Shown in pieces: positions 21,288 to 31,092 of a stretch of 64,000 bases of DNA. Within the stretch, counting starts at the first letter, position 1. The number at the start of each line of letters is the position of its first letter. The stretch is from contig OZ345379.1 of assembly GCA_977006965.1 (NCBI GenBank), positions 496,001 through 560,000 of the forward strand. Direction: 5' to 3'. This DNA comes from Phymatolithon calcareum (taxonomy: Eukaryota > Rhodophyta > Florideophyceae > Hapalidiales). Both the position numbers and the translations under genes were made by a program. The notes under the pieces are model-generated. The model saw only the letters and a list, made by a program, of their open reading frames with translations, had not been told where the DNA came from and did not search any database.

Positions 21288-22171
21288 CTACCTCGTCCGC
21301 GCCAGAATAAGGGCACGAATCTCTTCCCGCTTCTTCTGCATGCGCTCCCCTGCCGGCACAGCTGTCGGAACCCCTTGCCCATCCTTCAACTGCCGCACGA
21401 GATACTCCATGACGGCGCACGCATGCACACCTTTGGATAATCAGACGGATGAAAACAAGTTAGGGGACAATGCATTCAGGATTCAAGAATAATCGTCAAA
21501 AGCTTACCGCAGTCGTATGAGTTATCCTGCCGTGGGGAGTCACCTTCCACCACTTTCGTCGCATCCCGCTTGTTCCCCGATTGCACAATCGGTGCCAGCT
21601 TCCTTGCGAAAGTGGTGGCTACACCCAGGTTGCTCCCGAGGATGGAATCGAACGTGCAGAACGCGTCAGATGCGCGAGAGTATACCAATATGCTCCAATG
21701 CGAGCCGCTCGCGCCGCTGCTTGCAAACGAGCCGTCGTCCCTGCTGTTGTTAAGCGGTACGATTATAAGTTCACGTGTCTCCAAAGACAAGCCCGATGTA
21801 ATCGCTGCGACGTCTGCTTCGTCTGTTGTTTTTGAGGCGCATTAGTTCGTTGGTCAGAACAGTCATGTTTGCAAAGGAAAATGCAATTTTCAATCAGTGA
21901 CGCAGTTCGTGAAGAGTAGCGCTGTTTGAGGAAGGGTTTCACGGAAAGGAGACAGACCTTTGCATTGCAAGAGGAAGAAGGCAATGTTTGGCAGGATGAA
22001 CAGAACGCGAGGATCATTTTGCAACACGTTGATCCGCAGATGCTCACACCAGAAGGATATCAGGTTATCGTTCAGCCAGTTTGGCGGAGTGAGCAGCTGG
22101 ATGTCCTCCTCATTAACGGTGGCATCCCCCAATGTTGCCCCCTTGGCACGACTTGGATGTGGAGTTGACAT
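21288..22171 (-). CDS. NEDD8-specific protease (SENP8/DEN1-like C48 peptidase), three exons
   Basis: Exons on the minus strand are 22171-21958, 21804-21508 and 21430-21288. The introns of 153 and 77 nt keep the frame (phase 1 both times), giving 217 residues, close to SENP8. Exon 1 has LLTPPNWLNDNLISFWCEHL, the Ulp1-family substrate entry. Exon 2 has GSHWSILVY (catalytic His), FDSI (catalytic Asp) and NSYDCG (catalytic Cys, split by intron 2). Exon 3 supplies VHACAVMEYLVRQ. The second donor is GTAAGC; the first (GTCTGT) is weak, so that junction is less certain. An alternative ATG lies 19 codons upstream. The enzyme would process or remove NEDD8, controlling cullin ligases. Confidence 0.85.
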
Positions 22172-22729
22172 CTTTTGCGCTCCTACAGTACTCTGTGTAA
22201 TGGGGAGCAAACGCCTTTTATGATGCATTCTCTGGCGAGTAGGGCTGCCAACTCTCGTACTGGTCTAAATTTGTCCAACGGTTACCCTCTTCATATGGAT
22301 GTTTACACATCTGTATTCATCAGGTTTATGCCTCTGTTCCGCCTTATCTCGACGTTTCTCAGGCCGAACTTGCTACACGCCCCTTTCACTACAATACACC
22401 TTCATACTTTTCAAAAAGAAGTGGTCGTCTTGACCACACGCGACAAATGAACAGGAACTTTCTGGCGCTAGCCGTTTCCCAAAATCGTGAATGCTTATTC
22501 TGCGAAACATTCTCCTTGCTTTTCCACATTCACAAAACAGAACAAATGTGTGCCCTCGCATGGCGCATTGGCATTGGTTTGCTAATACCCTCATAAACGC
22601 CGGTCCTGTTGTTCCGATCGCCGAGCAAAAACAAAATAACAAATTCAACTCCCAGGGCTCATGCAAATATATTTGTGAATTCTCTCAACAAAGCAGATCC
22701 AACCGCAGTCCCAAAACAAAACAACCACT

Positions 22730-23872
22730 TTAGCCCGTACAACTCATTGAGAACATGTTTGTCAATTCTCTTTCATCAATGCTGGTCCCAATAAGAAGAT
22801 CGGGTTGTAACCTGTCGTTCCCACCGCCGAGCCAAGTTGGGATTTCATTCATTGCAAACCATTTTCCAAGTTCTTTTGGCACCTGCTGCGGAGTTTCGCA
22901 CCACTCCACCCTCTCCACGGTGCGCACGTCCAACAACGGTTTCAGTAATTTCCAAACTGAAGCAACAAACGAGAAGCAAAGTCAGCATCATTCACAAAAC
23001 AACCCGTTCGCGCATGATTTCATCGACAACAATATCGCGCCGTGATAGTACATACAATGAAAGATGAAGCGCGGATAGTTGACAAACAGCAATTTCGAAA
23101 AAGATTCCGGATAATACTGAAGAAACAAATTAATACCGCGACGCACAGTCGGAAGGTCAACTTCACGGATAGAGATATCGCAAAAATCAACAACAGCCAC
23201 GGCACCAGTAGCGCGTATACCGTCAGCGGCGTACAAAATATGCTCAAAAAAGCGCACAAAACTCCGCTCCGTACTTGCGGCGATGACATCACGCTTTTGA
23301 TACATCCTTGCGCATGCATACATCAGCGTGGAACGTCCTTTGCCAAGTATAGGTACAAACATCACCGGCAGTCCCGCTGCCAGCCCTCGCATAGCACCCT
23401 CCTCGATTTTGCAAACGCTTGCCGATGCACGCCATGCTAATATCGCACGAATTTGTGCTGCGGTTCGAGCGATATGCAGAGATTGGTATCGCAGTACGCG
23501 CAGCACTATTTCAGCGCGCGCCGATGCGTTACAGAGAAGTTCGGTCCATGGGTCTTCGGCTGGGAGGGAAGGTGCATCGAGGAATGGTGCGAGTTGAACG
23601 AGCACGGCGGAAAGAGCGTCCGACTCCGCACCCGGCTGGGCAAGGAATGTATCGTCAAATGATACGGCATTGCCGATGACGCTGTCAGGGGCCGACGCCA
23701 AGGAGGCGGTGGACAGCGTGGGGGCTGTGGAGGGAGCGGACGTAGGCGCGCCTTCTGGCTTGGACCACAAAGAGGAGAGGAAGGTCATCGTGAGCGGGCT
23801 ATGCGGGGTGTGCGGTGGGAGAGATGGCGATGATGATGATGATGGATTAGGAGATACTTTACCGTGCTTCAT
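22730..23872 (-). CDS. CRAL-TRIO (Sec14-like) lipid-binding protein, two exons
   Basis: Exon 1 is 23872-23056 and exon 2 is 22956-22730, with a 99-nt intron (donor GTATGT, acceptor TTGCTTCAG, phase 1), giving 347 residues. A Ser/Pro-rich N-terminus precedes a CRAL-TRIO N helix (LRVLRYQSLHIARTAAQI, ILAWR). The lipid-pocket fold follows: GLPVMFVPILGKG, GAVAVVDFCDIS, QYYPESFSKLLFVNYPRFIF, and in exon 2 WKLLKPLLDVRT with the late PQQVPKELGG-like block. Without splicing, the protein would end shortly after the intron begins. Family members bind or transfer phosphoinositides or other hydrophobic ligands; the ligand here is unknown. Confidence 0.85.
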
Positions 23873-24398
23873 TAGATGCAGTGCTGTCTCCACGCAATTG
23901 TGTCACGTTCAGGTGCTGAATACAGCATGCCCGTTTTCAGGGGAGTTTTCGGCGGTCTACTTGCAATCTGATCTGAGGTCATCATTGTCATACTTTGAAA
24001 TTCATAAAAATGTGCAATCCGTTGCACATCGGCTGTCGGATCGCGTTCGCATCTTCTATAGCCTGAACCACATTGGTTAGGAATATTGTCTGAAAAATGC
24101 CTTGTTCCCGTTTTTCCCAACCAGGAAACCAGAAGAGACTGCTCTCTTTCGCGAGCACAAGAGCCTCTAGTACTGAGAGGTGCAATATTGTACATTGCTG
24201 CTCGTTCCTCTGGACGTCGAAGAGGGCTTAGGCTGTTTGATGTTTGATGCAAGTTCAGAGCGATTCTCGGCAGTGACACGACTTTTCACATGTCCCTAGC
24301 TCTGAGTTTCCAGCCGCCATCGCTCTCCCAGTCGCAGTAAATTCACGCACAAGGGCCTTGAACCCCCTTTCAACAGCCTAGACTGTTCAATGTGCCAC
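23873..24398. other. Intergenic region, no gene seen
   Basis: About 525 bp forming the 5' flank of the CRAL-TRIO gene and the 3' flank of RNase HII. No supported open frame or repeat. Confidence 0.6.
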
Positions 24399-25208
24399 TC
24401 AACCGCCGCGTGCATCCCTCGTCGCAAACAGAGCGTGAGCCTCGCCCGCCTCACGCACGGGCCGGAACGAGACGCGATGCTCCGCGCATGGACCAAGTTC
24501 AAGTAGAAGTTTCCGATGCACAGCCGTGGCGTAACCCTTATGTCTTGCAAATTCATACTCTGGAAATCGGCTATGAATATCCCCAGACACAAGTGCGTCT
24601 CGCGTCTCCTTTGCAACGACCGACGCAGCCGCAATGACCGACACCATTGCGTCACCACCTACGATAGCCTCCTGTCGCTCTCGTGGGACGTCTGCGCGAT
24701 CCAGTTTGAAATTGCCGTCAACGAAGAGAAAATCAGGGCAACTCCACAGTGAGTTCACAGCCGCCGCAAGCCCGCGCTTGCGCGCCTCGAGTATGTTCAA
24801 TTTATCGATCTCTGCTGCGCTAACGAACGCAGTCGCAATGCTTATGCGAATGTCGGCAAGAAGGTCGCGGTAGAGCATGCCGCGGCGCTTCGCGGTCAAT
24901 TTCTTCGAGTCGTTCAAATATTCATGCGAAAGCGTTGCATAGCCAGAATGCAGTGCCACTGCGGCGCATACGAGCGGTCCTGCTAGTGCCCCTGCGCCCT
25001 GTGGAATTTGGACCATTGTTGAAGTGTTTTGGTTAGTATAGGAAAAAAATGAATATTTAGGCGATGCACTTCTTACCGCTTCATCGACCCCTGCGACAAG
25101 GTCATAGCCCTTCTGGCGCGCTTCACGCACACACCGGTGGAGGTCAATGGGAACCGAAACTCTCACACTCCGTGAGCATGCTACGGGGCTCACAAATGCA
25201 GACGGCAT
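24399..25208 (-). CDS. Ribonuclease HII, two exons
   Basis: Exon 1 is 25208-25077, exon 2 is 24998-24399, and the 78-nt intron 25076-24999 (GTAAGA ... CCACAG) is phase 0. The spliced product is 243 residues. Splicing joins GVDEA to GAGALAGPLV, restoring the DEAG metal-binding motif of RNase HII. Other family motifs are NDSKKLTAKRR, FVDGN, GGDAMVSVIAAASVVAKETRD, HKGYATAVHR and GPCAEHRVSFRPV. It cleaves RNA, including single ribonucleotides, in RNA/DNA hybrids. The N-terminal 34 residues may be an organelle-targeting peptide. The intron has no stop in frame, so retention would insert 26 residues into the active site. Exon 1 and its promoter are duplicated at 29928-31092. Confidence 0.93.
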   Translation of the reverse strand: MPSAFVSPVACSRSVRVSVPIDLHRCVREARQKGYDLVAGVDEAVRSASPKYSFFSYTNQNTSTMVQIPQGAGALAGPLVCAAVALHSGYATLSHEYLNDSKKLTAKRRGMLYRDLLADIRISIATAFVSAAEIDKLNILEARKRGLAAAVNSLWSCPDFLFVDGNFKLDRADVPRERQEAIVGGDAMVSVIAAASVVAKETRDALVSGDIHSRFPEYEFARHKGYATAVHRKLLLELGPCAEHRVSFRPVREAGEAHALFATRDARGG

Positions 25209-25996
25209 GTTGGTCTGGAGCCAGCGGGAGACAGAGTGTGATCCAGCCGACGTTTACGGAGAGTGCAATAGTTCGATTAATCTATATGCATGACATCATT
25301 TTTCTACAGATCATATTATTATTATGATGTTTTTTGCTAAGTTAGTAGGAAAACTATCATGATAGTTGTTTAGGGATCAAGCTGCAGCTTGATCCCTAAA
25401 CAACACTTCCAGGGCCTTCATGTCTGCTATGATGCCTACTCTCCGACCGCGACAGAAACGTGTCGAGCCACTGCGTAATCCAGAGCGCCTATAGGTGCAC
25501 TGATTAAAAAGTCTTCATACAGACTCTATTCGCGAACTCGACCAACTCTGCATTACAGTATAGTAGTGTCTACTGTACGGGATTTTCCCCAATAGAGGGA
25601 GGGTTCTGCACAGCATGAATATCGTCTTTGATAAGAGTACGTGAAGAGGTTGGCCCGATAAGCTCAAGAGATCACTGTAAGCAGTATAAGTGCTCAAACG
25701 AACCGTTGCATCTTCTTCCCGACGGCGACTTGGTCCGACTCGGTGTGTCGCTTGAACGTCTGTGACATCATTCACTTGCCATATCTTTGATAATCTTGGC
25801 GGTTGTCACCTTGGTTCACTGTTGGTCATCAAGTGCATCAATATTGACAACGACCGACACTAGTCTCAGTATTTCAGCAGCAGTGCACCACTACGGGCAC
25901 ATTCCCTGTAGTTAGACTACTTAAGCAAGATTACCCTCTCGAACAGAGGGAACAAAGCAACAACTTCATGAACTAAAGACATATTCATCGCTTTTC
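25036..25996. repeat. Segmental duplication copy A (961 bp)
   Basis: Covers part of the RNase HII intron, exon 1 and about 790 bp upstream. It is directly repeated at 29928-31092 with high identity by eye. The main differences are a 27-bp palindrome-forming insertion here (25361-25387) and a stretch of about 185 bp missing here near 25,815 that copy B has. Confidence 0.92.
25365..25404. repeat. 40-bp perfect palindrome, no spacer
   Basis: Arms 25365-25384 and 25385-25404 (GTTGTTTAGGGATCAAGCTG and its reverse complement). Directly before it, CTATCATGATAG is a second small palindrome. The duplicate locus at about 30,293 has only the right arm. Confidence 0.97.
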
Positions 25997-26054
25997 GCCA
26001 ACTTTGATTGCAACACTATCGCTGTGAGCAAACGAGGGTTACGAACAGAAAATC

Positions 26055-26312
26055 CTATGGCGTGACGGGAGAATCAATTTGTCGGAGAGGAAACTGTTCC
26101 TGTGTCATCACGGCAGTGATTTCTTCGGGTAGATGATTGAATTTTCTCCCTGTGCTCGCAAAACTTCTTACATAGTAGAAGTTGAGATCTCCGGACACAG
26201 AAGAGAGAGCGGTCCTTCTATATGTGATTCTAAACAAGTGTTCAGCACGAACTTCGTTTACTTTAACGAGCTTTGAAATGTTGAGGAAGTCCTTACAGTA
26301 GACACAAGGCAT
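26055..26312 (-). pseudogene. Small open frame resembling the tail of a non-LTR retrotransposon ORF
   Basis: 85 residues from an ATG. The segment YYVRSFASTGRKFNHLPEEITA recalls the SF..R....WN.LP.EI block at the C-terminus of many LINE-type reverse-transcriptase proteins. No RT or endonuclease sequence remains nearby. It could be a fragment of such an element or a chance frame. Confidence 0.2.
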
Positions 26313-26972
26313 TTTGAGAATGGGCTACGCTATACAGCTGTAAGTAACAGAGTTTTTAAAACTTACATTTTAACAAACGACACTCTTTTCACAATTGCCC
26401 AAGATGGCGCGACACATTCGATTCCATCGAACGCGATTGCAGCTGAAAGTGCTCATGATCGCTCGGATGCTCTCCGTGGTCATAACCTTGACAGTTCAGC
26501 CAATAGGTGAATGCGGTGCTCTTCAGCAGTTATCTTCTTCCATGTCGCGAAAAGAAAGGAAAGGGCAGGTACGGATCGTAAGCCATCCAAGATATATACA
26601 GTACTATGTTCTCTTGTATGGTATTACAGCCGCATTGAGGTCAAAATTGGATCGCTCCCTCTTCGCGATGTCCAACATTTGCCCAACAAGTCGGAACTCA
26701 CACAAGTACAGTAGCTTCTCTCATCAACCTTCAGAAAAGCATACGTTACATTTTACTTGAAAACCAGATCAACTGAAGTGAAGAACGAATCAAAGAGCTC
26801 CTCTGTCAGTTTAATGTTGTTGTAACCACTTTTTTTCAACAAACAAGCCATGTTTAAAATTTTTTAAAAGACAGCACGAATCATTTTTTTCAGCGTTCAG
26901 TATGTAACATTTGGCTATCAGTACTAGGTGTTCTCTAAAACACCAAATATCTACAGCAAAGAATACTCGATA

Positions 26973-27383
26973 CTCTGCAAGGGGGCTTTGGTTACCAAAC
27001 CTCTTGCAGAGAATGAGCACCAAACTTATTGTATGTGCTCATTCCTCAAGAGGAACGTCAGTCAAGAGCGGAGGGTCGAGCGTGAGAAGGACCCATGCCG
27101 TGGATCCTGTATTCCATGAGCGGGGCCTCCTCTCTGCAATTCAACTTGTAAGATGGGTGTAATGTGATGCAAACATCACATCACACAAACGTTTATTTTT
27201 CTGAAACATGACTACGTACCTCTTGAAGAGAATATGCACTAAACTTAGATGCTCATCATGAGCATCTACGTTTGGTGCTCATTTCTCCTCTAGCTTGATC
27301 TTCCGCTCTTTATTCACTTTCCTCTTCAAGGATGATCCTTGAAGAGGAACGTGAATCAAGAGCGGAGGATCAAGCGAGAGGAG
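26973..27383. repeat. Hairpin-rich repeated unit with a 99-bp near-perfect palindrome
   Basis: 26973-27011 folds with CTCTGCAAG/CTTGCAGAG ends around a single T. 27236-27278 is a 43-bp palindrome with two mismatches around C27257. 27285-27383 is a 99-bp palindrome around G27334 with four mismatches in 49-base arms. The right arm of the last repeats directly at about 27,046-27,095, so the tract also contains diverged direct copies. It resembles non-autonomous foldback DNA. The region 26,313-28,324 otherwise lacks a supported gene. Confidence 0.9.
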
Positions 27384-27490
27384 GATCCATGGGTGGGGCC
27401 TCCTCTTGGTCAATTCAAACACCTTTATTTTTCTGAACTTTGACCACGTATGATAAGATATACTAAGCTTGATGAGGGCGCCATGCGGCA

Positions 27491-27608
27491 ACGAACCAAA
27501 AACGTAGCAATGTGCCCTTGGACCTACAATGTTGTAGGTCCAAAAACCCGCATGTTTTTAAGAACAAAATCGTAGGGCCAAGGGCAAATCACTACGTTTT
27601 TGGTTCGT
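27491..27608. repeat. 118-bp nested foldback (MITE-like)
   Basis: Perfect 17-base outer arms (27491-27507 ACGAACCAAAAACGTAG and 27592-27608) enclose second arms GCCCTTGG/CCAAGGGC (27514-27521 and 27578-27585). Inside these is a 10+2+10 hairpin at 27520-27541. No clear target-site duplication was found. Confidence 0.9.
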
Positions 27609-28324
27609 GTCGTGCTCGAAATGAAATACATGCGCCCTTGCCGTTAAGATTAGTTTAGGAGGCTCTGACACAACACATCAAATGCACCGGAATATATATC
27701 GTGCATTATTATATCAGCACACTTCGGGTGTACAGATACCACGACAAGGTAGTCCTAGCTGAACATGCCTAGGGGCATTGCCTAGCATGCTCAAATTTTC
27801 CGCATACGTGATCACGAAGTCACTAAAAATCAAGGATTGTAATGCCAAGGTAAGTTCTCTTCTTCACCTGTGCTGGTAAGTGTCATGTCTTGACAATATT
27901 CACGGGGAATTGCAAAATATTTGGCAGCATAAGGAAACGCAATATGTCCTCGCACGGCCCAGGAATAGCCACGGCCGAGCAGCAGTGTGTGCGCAATAGC
28001 GTACTCTCCTACCGTTGCATTCCAGTGCTTTACCAAATCAAATAACTATACGTCTCTCTGCAGTTCAGCAAGCTGAGCACAACACCCTTTTCTACTCGCT
28101 GACCAATGATATTTAGTACCACAAGCATGGCAAACTTACTCGAAGTAATTCTTATAATCCTGGTGCTGAGCTTCATTCAATTTTCCTACTTAAACCTGCA
28201 CCGCAATTGAGTTTTTTGTTGGGAGGCAAGATCGACTACCGCCATCCATCCAACAGGACTTTGGCGAGTACCTCATCTGCACATTCATCGAGACCCGGCC
28301 AAGGAACAACAACCGGACAGAAGA

Positions 28325-29305
28325 ATGGGTTTCCACACGACCTCATTCGTGAGCGTCCTGTTCGTACTTGTGTTTGCGCATGTGGCTATAACTCAGTCCA
28401 AAGCTTTCCTCTTGCAGGACGTAGATTCGAGCACGTCAAGTTCAGGTCGTCCAAGAAGTCCATGCCAAGACATAGAGGCAGTCCGTTACGCCTCATGCTA
28501 TACATTTGCATCCTGCACTCCTATTCCGTACAGATGTACCGCAGCAGGTATTCGTGCAGCAGAAGAGAAGCGGAAAAGGGATCTTATCAGGCAAGCGACG
28601 AACCGTCAGAAAGCAGTCGCCCGGAAGTCAAGAGATCAGCTTACTGTCAAACTGGACGGAGTGATGCTCAGCCCTGGCGATCGCGGAAATCTTGGGCACA
28701 GTCGCAGATGTGCAGTCGCCTCAGATGCACAAGTCCAGTCATTGCTTGTCGATCAATCTGACAAGCTGTGGAACAAGGCGAAGCCCCTCATCAAAGCGGC
28801 GATCAAATATTTGCTTGGTGATTCCAGCACGGAGTCCGCCCAGATTGTACGAGACGTTGAGATAGAGTGCCTCAATCTTGGTACCCGGGTCGCTAGGATC
28901 GATTTCATCAATAGCGTTGGCGGAGAGAAGATCGACGACATTTTCAAGAGCACCTGCGATATTTCTGGACATTTGGACGGCGTTGCGGAAGATGGGATCT
29001 TGTCCGTCGTTGGGGAGCTGTTCAAGACTCCTGCTGGGGAGTATATTTCGTTGTTGTTCAACAAAATATTCAAGGGAAAATGGCCAAGCAGCGTTGATTA
29101 CTGTAGCTTCGTCTGTCGAAAGAACAAGCGCGGTGTTGAGCTGAAGCGATGCGTCATTGGGTGCGCGGAAACTCTTGAACCTGGATGCTGGAGTCAGTGT
29201 GATCTGTACACCTGTAAGAGAGGATGTAAGAATGCTTTCTGGCACAGGAAGAAGAGCAGGCACAGGTGCTACGCAAGGTGCGACTCCAAATGTACTCTCT
29301 TCTAA
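28325..29305 (+). CDS. Secreted cysteine-rich protein of unknown function
   Basis: 326 residues. An N-terminal signal peptide (FVSVLFVLVFAHVAITQSKA, about 8-27) predicts secretion. About 20 Cys residues follow. One group is near 47-70 (CQDIEAVRYASCYTFASC) and a dense group is in the last 80 residues (DYCSFVCRKN, RCVIGC, CWSQCDLYTCKRGC, RCYARCDSKC). The middle is an alpha-helical, Cys-poor region ending in GELFKTPAGEYISLLFNK. Pairs of C-x3-C repeat in the tail. No family was recognised. It sits between the two copies of the RNase HII 5' segment. A role at the cell surface or in defence would be a guess. Confidence 0.65.
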   Translation: MGFHTTSFVSVLFVLVFAHVAITQSKAFLLQDVDSSTSSSGRPRSPCQDIEAVRYASCYTFASCTPIPYRCTAAGIRAAEEKRKRDLIRQATNRQKAVARKSRDQLTVKLDGVMLSPGDRGNLGHSRRCAVASDAQVQSLLVDQSDKLWNKAKPLIKAAIKYLLGDSSTESAQIVRDVEIECLNLGTRVARIDFINSVGGEKIDDIFKSTCDISGHLDGVAEDGILSVVGELFKTPAGEYISLLFNKIFKGKWPSSVDYCSFVCRKNKRGVELKRCVIGCAETLEPGCWSQCDLYTCKRGCKNAFWHRKKSRHRCYARCDSKCTLF

Positions 29306-29551
29306 ACACTGAACAGCATGGGATTTATTATGGCGCAAAACGATTCTTGAAATGACAACTGCTTTCAACTTAACAGATAAAATCAAAATTTGGTGGAGTT
29401 CAAATATAGCGTAAAAATAGTATGTGGTTGTCTTGTCCTGCCATTTTGTGTATCTACCTAGAGTAGCAACTCTACTATTGCTATGCGAGCGCAAAAACAC
29501 TGGGGACAGTACTTTTTCTACTGTGAATGATGTATTATGTTCTTGCACAGT

Positions 29552-29761
29552 TCAAGCGAGACGCGCATCTCGACAGATAGAGCGTGCGAGACATGCCCTG
29601 GGATCGCGGATTACATCAAATCGGGCAAGCTCCGGACAACGCCCAATTTGCGGGCTACAATCCGCCCCACTGCCCCGTAAAGCAATCTCGCAACTCCCGC
29701 AACGTACACAGACTTCGATGCACATTTCCACATCGTCTACTGCGGGCGCCCGAAATCCACA
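29552..29761 (-). other. Short cysteine-rich open frame downstream of the duplicated exon
   Basis: 70 codons including the stop, GC-rich, with ten Cys (CIEVCVRCGSCEIALRG start, then CSPQIGRC and ARSICRD). An ATG lies at codon 13. Just upstream is TTAG, which could serve as a splice acceptor for the donor preserved in the duplicated RNase HII exon 1 at 29,970. The opposite strand is also open, so coding status is undecided. Confidence 0.2.
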
Positions 29762-29927
29762 CTAACTACTCGCGCCCACATCTGCCCCACGTTCCTTCAC
29801 TTAGATCCCGAAGCCACAACGCCTATATCCGCTCTGTACGGATTCGCCACTTCCACAGCGTCGCCCAGGGATATCGCCGGGTGCTTTCACTATCGCTGAT
29901 CTAACCTGACAGCCTTGTAGTGGGCAC

Positions 29928-30101
29928 GTATAGGAAATAAAATGGATATTTAGGCGATGCTCTTCTTACCGCTTCATCGACCCCTGCGACAAGGTCGAAG
30001 CCCTTCTGGCGCGCTTCACGCACGCATTGGTGGAGGTCAATGGGAACCGAAACTCTCATACTCCGTGAGCATGCTACGGGGCTCACAAATGCAGAAGGCA
30101 T
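29928..30101 (-). pseudogene. Duplicated first exon of RNase HII
   Basis: Encodes the same 44-residue exon 1 as at 25208-25077, with a few substitutions (Arg to Gln, Tyr to Phe), and keeps the GTAAGA donor. Homology to the intron stops at about 29,928, and no exon 2 follows. Read through, the frame stops 22 codons into unrelated sequence. It is an RNase HII fragment with its promoter attached. Confidence 0.85.
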
Positions 30102-31092
30102 GTTGGTCTGGGGCCAGCGGGAGACAGAGTGTGATCCAGCCGACGTTTACGGAAAGTGCAATAGTTCGATTAATCTATATTTGGATCTGCATGTCATCAT
30201 TTTTCTACAGAATGCTATATATCGTTCAGAAATTTAGCAAACAAATCATATTATTATTATGATGTTTTTTGCTAAATTAGTAGGAAAACTATCAGCTTGA
30301 TCCCTAAACAACACTTCCACGGCTTTCATGTCTTCTATGATGCCTACTCTCCGACCGAGACAGAAACTTGTCGAGCCACTGCGTAATCCAGAGTGCCTAC
30401 AGGTGCACTGATTAAAAAGTCTTCGTACACAAATATTGTAGAGTGACGCTATTCGCGGACTCGACGAACTCTGTATTATAGTAGTGTCTACTGTACGAGA
30501 TGTTCCCCAGTAGAGGGAGGGTTCTACACAGCATGAATATCGTCTTTGATAGGAGTACGTGAAGAGGTTGGCCCGATAAGCTCAAGAGATCACTGTAAGC
30601 CGTATAAGTGCTCAAACGAACCGTTGCATCTTCTTCCTGACGGCGACTTGGTCCGACTCGGTGTGCCGCTAGAACGTCTGTGACTGTGACATCATTCAAT
30701 TGCTATATCTTTGATAATCTTGGCGGTTGTCACTTTGGTTTCGGGCTCGGGATGTGAGACCAAAATGCACTTCACGCGAAATGAAGCACTTGAAAATTTC
30801 TGCAACAAGAGATTCCAGAACGGTTCCATTTTGTTTTCAGACTTATACAGACAGCCATAGAGTTGGGGTCCATCTCTTAGACTTGTACCAGTTTAACAAA
30901 GTAACCATTTACTTGCGGTTCACTGTTAGTCATCACGTGCACCGATATTGACAACGACCGACACTAGTTTCACCAGCAGTGCACCACTATGGGGACACTC
31001 TCTGTGGTTAGACTACTTAAGCATGATTTCCCTCTCGGGCAGAGGGAACAAAGCAACAACTGCATGAACTAAAGACACAATCATCGCTTTTC
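29928..31092. repeat. Segmental duplication copy B (1,165 bp)
   Basis: Direct copy of 25036-25996. It has an extra stretch of about 185 bp at roughly 30,738-30,922 and about 40 bp extra near 30,185-30,245. It lacks the palindrome insertion of copy A. It starts about 620 bp after the stop of the cysteine-rich gene. Confidence 0.92.

Noticed and set aside
22837-23067. Plus-strand frames across the CRAL-TRIO exon junction
   Set aside because: The minus-strand exons carry the family motifs and splice in phase.
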